Source: Bacilli bacterium (GTDB lineage: Bacteria; Bacillota_I; Bacilli_A; RF39; UBA660). From it: a DNA stretch of 39,439 nt. The stretch spans positions 1-39,439 of the forward strand of contig CAAGQJ010000034.1 of assembly GCA_900772095.1 (NCBI GenBank), read 5' to 3'. Numbering within the stretch: position 1 is the first letter of the stretch; every line of letters begins with the position of its first letter. Shown here one piece after another: positions 15,353 to 22,788 of this stretch. The notes under the pieces are model-generated. The model ran no database searches, was not told the DNA's origin, and saw only the letters and a program-made list of their open reading frames with translations. The translations under genes and the position numbers were made by a program.

Positions 15353-15443
15353 GGAGTGGTACTCAAGAGGCTGAAGAGGCGCCCCTGCTAAGGGTGTAGA
15401 TCGGGTAACTGATGCGAGGGTTCAAATCCCTCCCACTCCGCCA
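15353..15443 (+). tRNA. tRNA-Ser (GCT anticodon)
   Basis: Acceptor GGAGTGG pairs with CCACTCC, discriminator G at 15440 and an encoded CCA at 15441-15443. The anticodon loop is CTGCTAA with GCT, and the long variable arm (about 15396-15414) is typical of serine tRNA. The T arm has GGGTTCAAATCCC. Total length is 91 nt. Confidence 0.97.
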
Positions 15444-15457
15444 TAATTATGAATATG

Positions 15458-15477
15458 ACCTCAAACGAGGTTTTTTT
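15458..15477 (+). terminator. Terminator of tRNA-Ser
   Basis: ACCTC (15458-15462), loop AAAC and GAGGT (15467-15471), then six T. The hairpin is short but classical. Confidence 0.7.
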
Positions 15478-15495
15478 AATAAAAAAAGGAGTTTT

Positions 15496-16014
15496 ATGCA
15501 AGAAACAATAATTCAAAGTATTATAAGTACATTTAACTTTTTAATTAATATGAAATTTGGTAAAGAAATACTAGTGTTCATCATATCAATATTACCAATT
15601 TTAGAATTAAGAGGAGGCTTACTTGCAGCATCTCTCTTAGGCTTAAAAGCTTTGCCAAGTTATATTATATCAATCATAGGTAATGTACTACCAATACCAT
15701 TTATTCTACTACTTATCAACAAAATATTAGAAAAGTGTCAAACCAGTAAAAACAAAAATCTAAATAAATTTGCCAATTGCCTAAATAAAAAAGTAGAAAA
15801 AAATAGACCACAAATAGAAAAATACGGATTCTGGGGTTTAGTACTTTTTGTAGGAATACCTTTGCCAGGAACAGGAGCATGGACAGGCTCACTAATCGCC
15901 GGAGTATTAAACATGGATAGAAAAAAATCATTTCTTGCAATTCTACTAGGAGTTTTCTTAGCTAGCATTATTATGATGATAATATCCTTTGGACTACTAA
16001 AAAGAATTATATAA
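15496..16014 (+). CDS. Small multidrug export protein family membrane protein
   Basis: A 172-aa membrane protein of the Sm_multidrug_ex family. Signature blocks are ISILPILELRGGLLAASLLG and GIPLPGTGAWTGSLIAGVLN, with about five membrane helices. Members are annotated as drug exporters, but direct evidence for transport is thin. The start at 15496 has AAAGGAG 5 bases before it; a frame reaching back to 15412 would read through the tRNA and is not a gene start. It lies just beyond the tRNA-Ser terminator, and no separate promoter is clear. Confidence 0.85.
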   Translation: MQETIIQSIISTFNFLINMKFGKEILVFIISILPILELRGGLLAASLLGLKALPSYIISIIGNVLPIPFILLLINKILEKCQTSKNKNLNKFANCLNKKVEKNRPQIEKYGFWGLVLFVGIPLPGTGAWTGSLIAGVLNMDRKKSFLAILLGVFLASIIMMIISFGLLKRII

Positions 16015-16026
16015 AACCAAATAAAT

Positions 16027-16055
16027 TTGCAAAACTTATCAACAAATGTTAAAAT
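16027..16055 (+). promoter_or_regulatory. Promoter upstream of the 97-aa membrane protein
   Basis: TTGCAA (16027-16032), 17-base spacer, TAAAAT (16050-16055) with TGT before it (extended -10), 25 bases before the ATG. Confidence 0.65.
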
Positions 16056-16079
16056 TAATACAAGGAGGAACTAGCTAGA

Positions 16080-16373
16080 ATGGAAGAAAATGTAGTAATT
16101 AAAAACGAAAACACCCCTAACATCCCAGAACAATATAAGCCACTATCAGCATGGGCTTACTTTGGCTACCAAATATTATTCTCTATTCCATTTATAGGTT
16201 TTATACTTTTAATAGTATTTGCATTTAATAATGATAATATTAATCGTCGAAATTTTGCAAGGTCATATTTTTGCACATTAGTACTTGTCGTAATACTAGT
16301 TATTATCATATTAACGATTGCAACATCAATTGGAATAGCAGGGACATATATACCAAATATTGATAGAGTTTAA
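16080..16373 (+). CDS. Two-helix small membrane protein, unknown
   Basis: A 97-aa protein: a polar N-terminus (1-22), the block YKPLSAWAYFGYQILFSIPF, a first helix about 28-50 and a second about 66-90. The motif NRRNFARSYF between the helices looks conserved in the sense that similar small proteins with AWAYFGY are common in Clostridia and Bacilli, but no function is known to me. AGGAGG lies 11 bases before the start, slightly far. It is a single-gene unit with its own promoter and terminator. Confidence 0.75.
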   Translation: MEENVVIKNENTPNIPEQYKPLSAWAYFGYQILFSIPFIGFILLIVFAFNNDNINRRNFARSYFCTLVLVVILVIIILTIATSIGIAGTYIPNIDRV

Positions 16374-16420
16374 AAAGAGTAAAGAACGAACTAAGTAAAT
16401 CAGTTCTCTTACTCTTTTTT
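16372..16420 (+). terminator. Intrinsic terminator
   Basis: AAAAAGAGTAAAGAAC (about 16373-16388) pairs with GTTCTCTTACTCTTTTTT (about 16403-16420) with a single bulge, ending in a T run. Confidence 0.85.
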
Positions 16421-16527
16421 AATTTTTATAAAACTTATAGTAGTATTTATCAAATAAAATTAAAAGAATATAGTAAGATAATTAGTATTAGTTAATTAAA
16501 AGTAAAACGCAACTTTTATCAAATTAG

Positions 16528-16556
16528 TTGACTTTTTCTAAAAAATGTGATAATAT
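16528..16556 (+). promoter_or_regulatory. Promoter of the sigma factor gene
   Basis: TTGACT (16528-16533), 17-base spacer, TAATAT (16551-16556) with TGA before it (extended -10), 32 bases before the ATG. Confidence 0.75.
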
Positions 16557-16587
16557 ATTAAGCACTCAAAAGAAGGGGGTATATATT

Positions 16588-17676
16588 ATGCAAAATGATG
16601 TAATAGAAAAAATTAAAAAACTAGTATCAGATAATAAAATAAGTTATGCTAAGCTAACAAAACAAATAACTGATGAAGAACAAATTGATATTGTTGTTAG
16701 TTATTGTCTAGATAACAATATAGAAATTGATTATTCAGATTCTGACGAAATTAAGGAAAAAGATGAAGTTGACTATAACGATTCATTGACACAATATCTA
16801 CAAGAAATAGGAAAAATTCCTTTATTAACAACAGAAGAAGAATTACAACTAGGAAAATTAGCAAAAGAAGGAAATGAAAAAGCTCGAAAAGAATTAATAA
16901 ATCATAACCTTCGTTTAGTCGTTTCAATTGCCAAAAGATATGTAGGAAAAAATTTAGCATTCTTAGATTTAATTCAAGAAGGAAACTTAGGCTTAATGAA
17001 AGCTGTAGAAAAATTCGATGTTGATTTAGGATACAAATTTTCAACATATGCAACCTGGTGGATAAGACAATCCATAACACGCGCTATCGCAGATAAATCA
17101 AGAACCATAAGAGTTCCAGTACACGCTTTTGAACAAATGAAAAAAATGGAACAATATGGAACAGAATTTTTCCAAAAAAATGGTAGATATCCAGATGCAA
17201 AAGAAGTAGCAAAGAAATTTAAAATGCCTGAAGACTCAGTTGCAGCTTTATTAAAGGTAACAGCAGTACCAGTTTCACTTGCTACAAAAGTAGCCCATGG
17301 AGATAACTCTGGAGATACTGAATTAGGAGATTTTGTAAAAGATGACACAGAAGAAACATTAGAAGAAGCAACCTTAAGAAGAACATATATTGAACAAATG
17401 ATGAGTTTAATAGAAGAAGCGCCAAAAGTTAGCTCAAGAGAAAAACTAATTCTTTACGAAAGATATGGAATAACAGATGGTAGAGTTAAAACCCTAGAAG
17501 AAGTAGGACAAAAATTTGGAGTAACAAGAGAAAGAATAAGACAAATTGAAAAGAAAAACTTAAGAAAATTAAGAGCCTATATTGAAAACAAAATGTATAT
17601 TGAAAGCATAAGAGAAACAAATAGTAGCGTTGATACCGGCGAAAGATATATAGTACGTATAAGCAGAGGAAAATAA
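16588..17676 (+). CDS. rpoD: RNA polymerase sigma-70 family factor, primary type
   Basis: A 362-aa sigma factor. An N-terminal region 1.1-like segment (1-60) is followed by region 1.2 (SLTQYLQEIGKIPLLTTEEE), region 2 with NLRLVVSIAKRY and DLIQEGNLGLMKAVEKFD, region 2.3/2.4 YATWWIRQSITRAIAD, region 3 and region 4.2 TLEEVGQKFGVTRERIRQIE. All are of the primary (housekeeping) type. After region 4.2 there is an unusual tail of about 30 residues (about 330-362, ending YIVRISRGK) where RpoD normally stops soon. Start ATG at 16588 has AAGGGGG upstream. dnaG, its usual neighbour, is absent. The gene ends in its own terminator. Confidence 0.9.
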   Translation: MQNDVIEKIKKLVSDNKISYAKLTKQITDEEQIDIVVSYCLDNNIEIDYSDSDEIKEKDEVDYNDSLTQYLQEIGKIPLLTTEEELQLGKLAKEGNEKARKELINHNLRLVVSIAKRYVGKNLAFLDLIQEGNLGLMKAVEKFDVDLGYKFSTYATWWIRQSITRAIADKSRTIRVPVHAFEQMKKMEQYGTEFFQKNGRYPDAKEVAKKFKMPEDSVAALLKVTAVPVSLATKVAHGDNSGDTELGDFVKDDTEETLEEATLRRTYIEQMMSLIEEAPKVSSREKLILYERYGITDGRVKTLEEVGQKFGVTRERIRQIEKKNLRKLRAYIENKMYIESIRETNSSVDTGERYIVRISRGK

Positions 17677-17711
17677 TTTATTATAAAATTATTTTCTTTT
17701 TTTAAATTTTT
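17671..17711 (+). terminator. Terminator of the sigma factor gene
   Basis: AAATAATTT (17671-17679) pairs with AAATTATTT (17686-17694), followed by TTCTTTTTTT. The stem overlaps the stop codon. The part 17676-17711 is repeated exactly at 19065-19100. Confidence 0.7.
17676..17711 (+). repeat. 36-bp direct repeat, copy 1
   Basis: This 36-base block, made of the terminator 3' part and T tract, recurs without a mismatch at 19065-19100. The two copies bound a segment holding one gene. Confidence 0.85.
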
Positions 17712-18018
17712 TTGCTATTGTATAGTTATCACCCTTTACCAATAGTATAATTGCAAAATTTTTCATTAAAAAAGTCGATTAGCAAAATTATGCTTTTGTT
17801 TATCAAACCGATAAGGAGCTCTAAGATAGTATGTTTTCTAAAGAATATAGTTGTTATAAAAATAATTAGAATAATGGATTTTCTGTAAAAATATATGTTA
17901 AATGAAAAAACTATTTGATGAAAAATCTTAAACAATAAATCTTGTAAGGGCGTTCTTATAATATAATATAAAAAACTATATATAAAGCTTCTTAAAATAA
18001 AATAGTAACGAAATAATT
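17712..18018. other. Intergenic stretch inside the repeat-bounded segment
   Basis: About 300 AT-rich bases without a convincing gene. A 68-codon minus-strand frame (17729-17935) starts with TTG, has no ribosome binding site and looks like chance. A -10-like TATAATATAAT lies near 17957, without a gene after it on the plus strand. Some of this may be decayed sequence. Confidence 0.4.
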
Positions 18019-18037
18019 TTATTCCGCTACTATTTTA
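17993..18037 (-). terminator. Terminator of the TIM-barrel gene (probably bidirectional)
   Basis: AAAATAGTA/TACTATTTT with inner G-U-containing pairs gives a stem of about 15 bp (17998-18037), with T-rich sequence on the minus-strand 3' side. It overlaps the end of the gene. Confidence 0.75.
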
Positions 18038-18795
18038 TTATTTTTCAAATAATTTACTGATTCAATAAGGTCTTTTTCTTTTTTTACTTCAATAACAGCA
18101 TAAACATTTAGTTTTTTTATTAATGAAACTTTTTCTTTGATATTCATGATTCCAGTACCTAATGCAATATGATCACTTTTTCCGTTAAAATCATGTATAT
18201 GAATGTGCTTTATTTTATTGTTAAAACTCAGAAAGAATTCCTCGACATTACTATTACTCTTTAAATCATGACCCATATCTAATGTGAAAAATAAGTTATC
18301 AAAACTACTCACTATTTTAAAACCTTCTTTTAAATAATCAGGTAATTTTAAGTTTTCAAACATTATTTCAACATTATATTTTTTTCCTAATTCATTTATA
18401 AAGACGCAAGAATCTTTCAAGTTTTTCTTGTATTTATCAAGATATTTTTCATATATAAATATTTTCCTATCAGGAAGCGAAAAGTGAATTCCTGGATCCA
18501 AATGCAAGTTATACTTTTTAATATTCAGTTGTACTCCATTCTTAATTATTGTTTCTATTTTTTTTAAGTATGCATTTCTTATATCATTGTCTAATTCTCC
18601 AACATCTAGTTTTTCTGATAAATGTACTGTAAATTCAATATTGTATTCTTTTGCAAATTTTTTTAGTTCATCAGTTAGTGTGCAATATGGCAAGTCTAGG
18701 TTCAATTCAATAAAAGATAAATTTAAGCATTTAGCAAGTTTTATATTTTCTTCTATTGTATTATATTCTATCATCGCAGGCATCCCAAATTTCAT
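18019..18795 (-). CDS. Xylose isomerase-like TIM barrel / sugar phosphate isomerase-epimerase
   Basis: A 258-aa protein of the AP endonuclease 2/sugar isomerase superfamily. Metal-site candidates are all seen: FTVHLSEKLD, IMFENLKL (Glu), FFTLDMGHD (Asp, His), IKHIHIHDFNGKSDHIALG (His, Asp) and AVIEVKK (Glu). The strand-by-strand pattern fits a TIM barrel. Members isomerise or epimerise sugars or act on AP-site DNA; the substrate here cannot be told. AGGAGG lies just upstream of the ATG. The gene stands alone, opposite to its neighbours, between two 36-bp direct repeats. Confidence 0.85.
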   Translation of the reverse strand: MKFGMPAMIEYNTIEENIKLAKCLNLSFIELNLDLPYCTLTDELKKFAKEYNIEFTVHLSEKLDVGELDNDIRNAYLKKIETIIKNGVQLNIKKYNLHLDPGIHFSLPDRKIFIYEKYLDKYKKNLKDSCVFINELGKKYNVEIMFENLKLPDYLKEGFKIVSSFDNLFFTLDMGHDLKSNSNVEEFFLSFNNKIKHIHIHDFNGKSDHIALGTGIMNIKEKVSLIKKLNVYAVIEVKKEKDLIESVNYLKNNKIVAE

Positions 18796-18812
18796 ATTTC
18801 ATTCCTCCTTTA

Positions 18813-18824
18813 CCCATTATTATA
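18813..18824 (-). promoter_or_regulatory. Extended -10 element of the TIM-barrel gene
   Basis: On the minus strand TGATATAAT lies about 25-30 bases before the start codon; the -35 is weak. Coordinates are approximate. Confidence 0.45.
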
Positions 18825-19064
18825 TCATAGTCTATTTTCATTTTTAAATAATAATTATACCCCTATCATAAAATAGATTATAAAATTATCTCTTTATATA
18901 TTGAGTTTTAAAAAATATAGAAAAATATCTTAATTTCGATAATTTTAATCCTATTGTTAATAGTAATATTTCTAAATCAAAATCCAAAAAAATTTAATTT
19001 GAAGTTTTAGCACCACTATTGTATTAAAAATTTCATAATAGTGCAATTGTTTATTTAGTCCATT
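18825..19064. other. Intergenic stretch upstream of the second repeat copy
   Basis: No gene seen. It holds a hairpin CACTATT/AATAGTG at about 19012-19043 and AT-rich filler. A partial echo of the repeat, ATTATAAAATTAT, occurs near 18879. Confidence 0.4.
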
Positions 19065-19100
19065 ATTTATTATAAAATTATTTTCTTTTTTTAAATTTTT
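19065..19100 (+). repeat. 36-bp direct repeat, copy 2
   Basis: Identical to 17676-17711. Here it is not attached to a gene end, which suggests that this is the derived copy or the downstream side of an inserted segment. Confidence 0.85.
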
Positions 19101-19140
19101 ACTAAAATAACTAAAAAAACGAAAAAAAGTTAAAAATTAC

Positions 19141-19170
19141 TTGATTTTTCATATAATATTGTGTTATCAT
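19141..19170 (+). promoter_or_regulatory. Promoter of the S10 operon
   Basis: TTGATT (19141-19146), 18-base spacer, TATCAT (19165-19170). It is the best candidate ahead of the leader, though the -10 has one mismatch. Confidence 0.55.
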
Positions 19171-19175
19171 TATAG

Positions 19176-19285
19176 CGTTATGACTGCCGTGATGTGCAAG
19201 GTTGCCGATACACGAGGACGAGTTGTCAATAGTTGTTCGGGTTATTTGTACGGAGCAAGTCTATACTAGATATAGGCGAAGGGAG
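19176..19285 (+). promoter_or_regulatory. Structured leader of the S10 operon (candidate L4-binding autoregulatory RNA)
   Basis: About 110 bases with a GC content well above the surroundings, containing CGTGATGTGCAAGGTTGCCG closed by CACG, then further hairpin-forming blocks, ending at the AGGGAGGG of rpsJ. S10 operon leaders in Firmicutes are known to bind L4 for feedback; assigning that here is inference from position and structure. Confidence 0.6.
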
Positions 19286-19293
19286 GGAAATAT

Positions 19294-19605
19294 ATGTCAG
19301 CAATCAAAATACGTGTAAAGCTAAGTTCATATGATCACAGAATCTTAGATAACGCAGCAACTAAAATTGTTGAAACTGTTAAAAGAACAGGCGGAACAGT
19401 AAGTGGACCAGTACCACTACCAACTGAAATTGAAAAAATAACAATTCTAAGAGCAGTTCACAAATATAAAGATTCACGTGAACAATTTGAAACAAGAACA
19501 CATAAAAGATTAATTGATATTAAAAACCCAAGTAAAGAAACGATGGATGCATTACAACGTTTAGATTTACCAAGTGGTGTAGAAATCAAAATAACACAAA
19601 AATAA
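19294..19605 (+). CDS. rpsJ: 30S ribosomal protein S10
   Basis: The 103-aa length and blocks such as IRVKLSSYDHRILD, GPVPLPTEIEKITILRA and RTHKRLIDI identify S10, a 3'-domain protein of the small subunit that also acts as NusE in antitermination. It opens the S10-spc-alpha cluster behind a structured leader and has AGGGAGGG before its ATG. Confidence 0.98.
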   Translation: MSAIKIRVKLSSYDHRILDNAATKIVETVKRTGGTVSGPVPLPTEIEKITILRAVHKYKDSREQFETRTHKRLIDIKNPSKETMDALQRLDLPSGVEIKITQK

Positions 19606-19623
19606 TAAAAAAGGAGAAAGAAA

Positions 19624-20343
19624 ATGAAAGGAATCTTAGGTAGAAAAATTGGAATGACACAAGTTTTTTCATCAAATGGTAAATTAGTTCCAGTTACAGT
19701 TATTGAAATAGAACCAAACGTTGTAACTCAAATTAAGACTATAGAAAATGATGGATACGAAGCTATTCAATTAGGATTTGATAATATCCGTGAAAAACTA
19801 AGTAACAAAGCAAAAACTGGTCATACCAAAAAAGCAAACACTACTCCTAAGCGCTTCTTAAAAGAAATCAGAGGAGTAGATATCAACAATTACAAAGTAG
19901 GAGATGAAGTAAAAGCAGACCTATTTGAAGCAGGAGAAATTGTTGATGTTACAGGAATCAGCAAAGGAAAAGGATATCAAGGAGTTATTAAAAAGAATAA
20001 CCAACATCGTGGACCAATGGGACATGGTTCAAAATATCATAGAGGTGTAGGTTCATTAGGTACAATGCTACCAATGAGAGTTTTACCTGGTAAAGCATTA
20101 CCAAGTCATATGGGAGCAGTAACAAGAACAATCCAAAATTTAGAAATTATCAAAGTTGACATGGAAGACGGTTGCATTTTAGTAAAAGGTAGCGTTCCAG
20201 GAGCAAAAAAATCTTTAGTTGTTATTAAGTCAGCAGTTAAGACAGATGAAAAACATGACGCATTTGATCTTATCTCTTATGAAACTCCAGAAGAAGTTGT
20301 AGAAACACCAGTTGAAGAAACATCACAAGAAGTAACAGAATAA
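19624..20343 (+). CDS. rplC: 50S ribosomal protein L3, with acidic C-terminal tail
   Basis: L3 nucleates large-subunit assembly near the peptidyl-transferase centre. Seen: KGILGRKIGMTQVF at the start and GHGSKYHRGVGSLGTML in the central extension. At 239 aa it is about 30 residues longer than the 209-aa Bacillus L3; the extra is a Glu/Val/Thr-rich acidic tail (about 213-239, ETPEEVVETPVEETSQEVTE). AAAGGAG precedes the ATG. Confidence 0.98.
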   Translation: MKGILGRKIGMTQVFSSNGKLVPVTVIEIEPNVVTQIKTIENDGYEAIQLGFDNIREKLSNKAKTGHTKKANTTPKRFLKEIRGVDINNYKVGDEVKADLFEAGEIVDVTGISKGKGYQGVIKKNNQHRGPMGHGSKYHRGVGSLGTMLPMRVLPGKALPSHMGAVTRTIQNLEIIKVDMEDGCILVKGSVPGAKKSLVVIKSAVKTDEKHDAFDLISYETPEEVVETPVEETSQEVTE

Positions 20344-20385
20344 CTTTAGATATTGATAATAAATTGTGATGAAAGGAGAACAAAT

Positions 20386-21009
20386 ATGAAATTAGATGTT
20401 TTAAACTTAAGTGGAGAAAAAATTAAAGATATTAACTTAGATAAAGAAATATTTGGAATTGAACCTAATAATAAAGTCCTAAAAGATGCAATTGTTTTAG
20501 CGCAAGCATCATTAAGACAAGGAACTGCAAAAACTAAAACTCGTAGTGAAGTTAGTGGTGGAGGCAGAAAACCTTGGAAACAAAAAGGAACAGGAAATGC
20601 TCGTCAAGGCTCAATTAGAGCAGTACAATGGGTAGGAGGCGGAGTTGCCTTAGGACCAGTTCCTAGAACTTATAATAAAAAACAAAATAGAAAAGAAAGA
20701 AAGTTAGCACTTAAATCAGCATACTCATTTAGAATGCAAGGTGGAAATATCTTATTAGTAGATACATTAAAATTTGAAACACCAAAAACTAAAGAAATGC
20801 TAAACATGTTAAAAACTTTAAAAATAGAAAATCAAAAAGTATTATTAATTGTTAAAGATTATGAAGACAATATAATCTTATCATCAAGAAACTTACCAAA
20901 TATTTTCATTGAAAAAGCAAATGAAGTAAGTGTATTAGATTTATTAACTGTTAATAAAGTAGTAATAGAACAAAGTGCTTTAGAGGATATAAAGGAGGTA
21001 CTTAAATAA
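20386..21009 (+). CDS. rplD: 50S ribosomal protein L4
   Basis: A 207-aa L4, identified by the exit-tunnel loop with SGGGRKPWKQKGTGNARQGS. L4 lines the peptide exit tunnel and may repress its own operon through the S10 leader. The start is put at 20386 because GAAAGGAG stands just before it; the frame is open further upstream without a suitable site. It overlaps rplW by one base (TAATG). Confidence 0.98.
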   Translation: MKLDVLNLSGEKIKDINLDKEIFGIEPNNKVLKDAIVLAQASLRQGTAKTKTRSEVSGGGRKPWKQKGTGNARQGSIRAVQWVGGGVALGPVPRTYNKKQNRKERKLALKSAYSFRMQGGNILLVDTLKFETPKTKEMLNMLKTLKIENQKVLLIVKDYEDNIILSSRNLPNIFIEKANEVSVLDLLTVNKVVIEQSALEDIKEVLK

Positions 21010-21290
21010 TGAATACTAAATATTTAGAAATTATTAAATCTCCAGTAGTAACAGAAAAGGCTGCAGCACAAGGAGAAAACAAACAATATGCTTTCTATGT
21101 TGATCCAAAAGCAAATAAAACAGAAATCAAATTAGCAATTGAAAAAATATTTGGTGTAAAAGTTTTAGAAATTAAAACTATAAATGTTCACCCTAAGAAA
21201 AAAAGAGTAGGACGCTATGCTGGACTTACTAACAGAAAGAAAAAAGCTATTGTTAAATTAAACAAAGGCGAAACTATTGAATTAGGGTAA
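21009..21290 (+). CDS. rplW: 50S ribosomal protein L23
   Basis: A 93-aa L23 with IIKSPVVTEKAAAQ, YAFYVDPKANKTEIKLAIE and the basic NVHPKKKRVGRYAG. It sits at the tunnel exit, where trigger factor and SRP dock. GGAGGT lies inside the end of rplD, so translation is coupled. Confidence 0.98.
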   Translation: MNTKYLEIIKSPVVTEKAAAQGENKQYAFYVDPKANKTEIKLAIEKIFGVKVLEIKTINVHPKKKRVGRYAGLTNRKKKAIVKLNKGETIELG

Positions 21291-21303
21291 GGAGGAATGA
21301 CAA

Positions 21304-22134
21304 GTGGCTATTAGAAATTATAAACCAACCACTAATGCAAGAAGAGGAATGAATACTCTTATCAATGATGAAATTACAACAAATAAACCTGAAAAAAGTT
21401 TACTTCAAACAATAAAGAAAAATGCTGGACGTAATAATCAAGGTAAAATTACTGTAAGACATCAAGGTGGCGGTGAAAAAAGAAAATATCGTGTAATCGA
21501 TTTCAAAAGAAACAAATTTGATATAGAAGGCGTTGTAGCAACTATAGAATACGATCCAAATAGAAGTGCAAATATAGCTTTAATTAACTATGCAGATGGT
21601 GAAAAAAGATATATAATCGCACCAAAAGGCTTAAAAGTTGGTACAAAAATTATTTCAAGTGAAAATGCCGATATAAAAGTTGGTAATACATTACCATTAT
21701 CAAAAATTCCAGAAGGTACAATTGTACATAACATTGAACTTCAACCAGGCAAAGGTGCTGAAATAGCAAGAAGTGCAGGAGCATCTGCTCAAATTCTAGG
21801 TAAAGAAGGAAAATATGTATTAGTAAGATTAACTTCTGGTGAAGTAAGAAAAATATTAGGAACTTGCTTAGCTACAATAGGTGAAGTAGGAAACGAAGAC
21901 TACGGACTAGTAAAACTTGGAAAAGCAGGAAGAAAAAGACATATGGGTATAAGACCAACAGTACGTGGTTCTGTTATGAACCCTAATGACCATCCACATG
22001 GTGGTGGTGAAGGTAGAGCTCCAGTAGGTAGAAGTGGACCAATGACTCCATGGGGTAAACCAGCACTTGGATATAAAACAAGAAAGAAAAAATCGTCTGA
22101 TAAACTTATCGTACGCCGTAGAAATAGTAAATAG
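21304..22134 (+). CDS. rplB: 50S ribosomal protein L2
   Basis: A 276-aa L2 with the C-terminal block NPNDHPHGGGEGRAPVG, whose His is needed for peptidyl-transferase activity. It uses a GTG start at 21304, with GGAGG 8 bases upstream. Confidence 0.98.
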   Translation: MAIRNYKPTTNARRGMNTLINDEITTNKPEKSLLQTIKKNAGRNNQGKITVRHQGGGEKRKYRVIDFKRNKFDIEGVVATIEYDPNRSANIALINYADGEKRYIIAPKGLKVGTKIISSENADIKVGNTLPLSKIPEGTIVHNIELQPGKGAEIARSAGASAQILGKEGKYVLVRLTSGEVRKILGTCLATIGEVGNEDYGLVKLGKAGRKRHMGIRPTVRGSVMNPNDHPHGGGEGRAPVGRSGPMTPWGKPALGYKTRKKKSSDKLIVRRRNSK

Positions 22135-22152
22135 GAAAGGATTGTAAATATT

Positions 22153-22425
22153 ATGGCAAGAAGCATTAAAAAGGGACCTTATGTTTTCGAAAGATTATTA
22201 AATAAGGTTAGAAAAATGAATGAAACTGGAAAAAAAGAAATTATCAAAACTTGGTCACGTCGTTCTACAATTTTTCCTGAATTTATAGGACATACATTTG
22301 CAGTTCATAATGGTAAAGAATTTATACCAGTATATGTAACTGAAGATATGGTAGGACACAAGCTTGGAGAGTTTGCATTAACTCGTAAGTTTGGTGGTCA
22401 CGGCGATGACAAGAAGAAAAAGTAA
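22153..22425 (+). CDS. rpsS: 30S ribosomal protein S19
   Basis: A 90-aa S19 with MARSIKKGPYVFERLL, SRRSTIFPEFIGHTFAVHNG and GHKLGEFALTRKF. It binds the small-subunit head with S13. The upstream AAAGGA is a little far from the ATG (about 11 bases). Confidence 0.98.
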   Translation: MARSIKKGPYVFERLLNKVRKMNETGKKEIIKTWSRRSTIFPEFIGHTFAVHNGKEFIPVYVTEDMVGHKLGEFALTRKFGGHGDDKKKK

Positions 22426-22441
22426 GAGGAGGAAATAGAAA

Positions 22442-22774
22442 ATGGATGTAAAAGCTATAGCAAAAGAAGTTAGAATAAGTCCAATCAAACTTCGTCTTAT
22501 GGCAGATTTAGTACGTGGAAAAAGTACTACTGAAGCACAAAACATATTAAGAAATTATAATAGCAAATCAGCAAGAGTAATTCTAAAAGTTGTAAATTCT
22601 GCAGTAGCAAATGCTGTAAATAACAACAAATTAGATGAATCAAAGCTATTTGTTAAAGAAATAAGAGTTGACATGGGTGCAACTCTAAAAAGAAGGGTAC
22701 CAGGTTCACGTGGTTCTATAGATAAATTCTATCATAGAAGATCACACGTAACAGTAGTGGTATCAGAAAGGTAA
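22442..22774 (+). CDS. rplV: 50S ribosomal protein L22
   Basis: A 110-aa L22. Its long beta hairpin reaches into the exit tunnel; ISPIKLRLMADLVRGK and GSRGSIDKFYHRRSHVTVVV are diagnostic. GAGGAGG precedes the ATG. Confidence 0.98.
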   Translation: MDVKAIAKEVRISPIKLRLMADLVRGKSTTEAQNILRNYNSKSARVILKVVNSAVANAVNNNKLDESKLFVKEIRVDMGATLKRRVPGSRGSIDKFYHRRSHVTVVVSER

Positions 22775-22788
22775 TTTAGGAGGTATTT

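Noticed and set aside
15412..15495. Upstream extension of the multidrug-export ORF
   Set aside because: It starts within tRNA-Ser and runs through the tRNA terminator. The ATG at 15496 has a proper ribosome binding site.
16033..16045. DnaA-box-like TTATCAACA
   Set aside because: A single near-match with no cluster or AT-rich unwinding element, and it lies inside a promoter spacer.
17729..17935. 68-codon minus-strand ORF in the repeat-bounded segment
   Set aside because: TTG start without a ribosome binding site and Ile/Phe-rich text as expected of random AT-rich DNA.
18587..18847. 86-codon plus-strand ORF opposite the TIM-barrel gene
   Set aside because: Overlaps the start and promoter of a well-supported gene on the other strand and has no site of its own.
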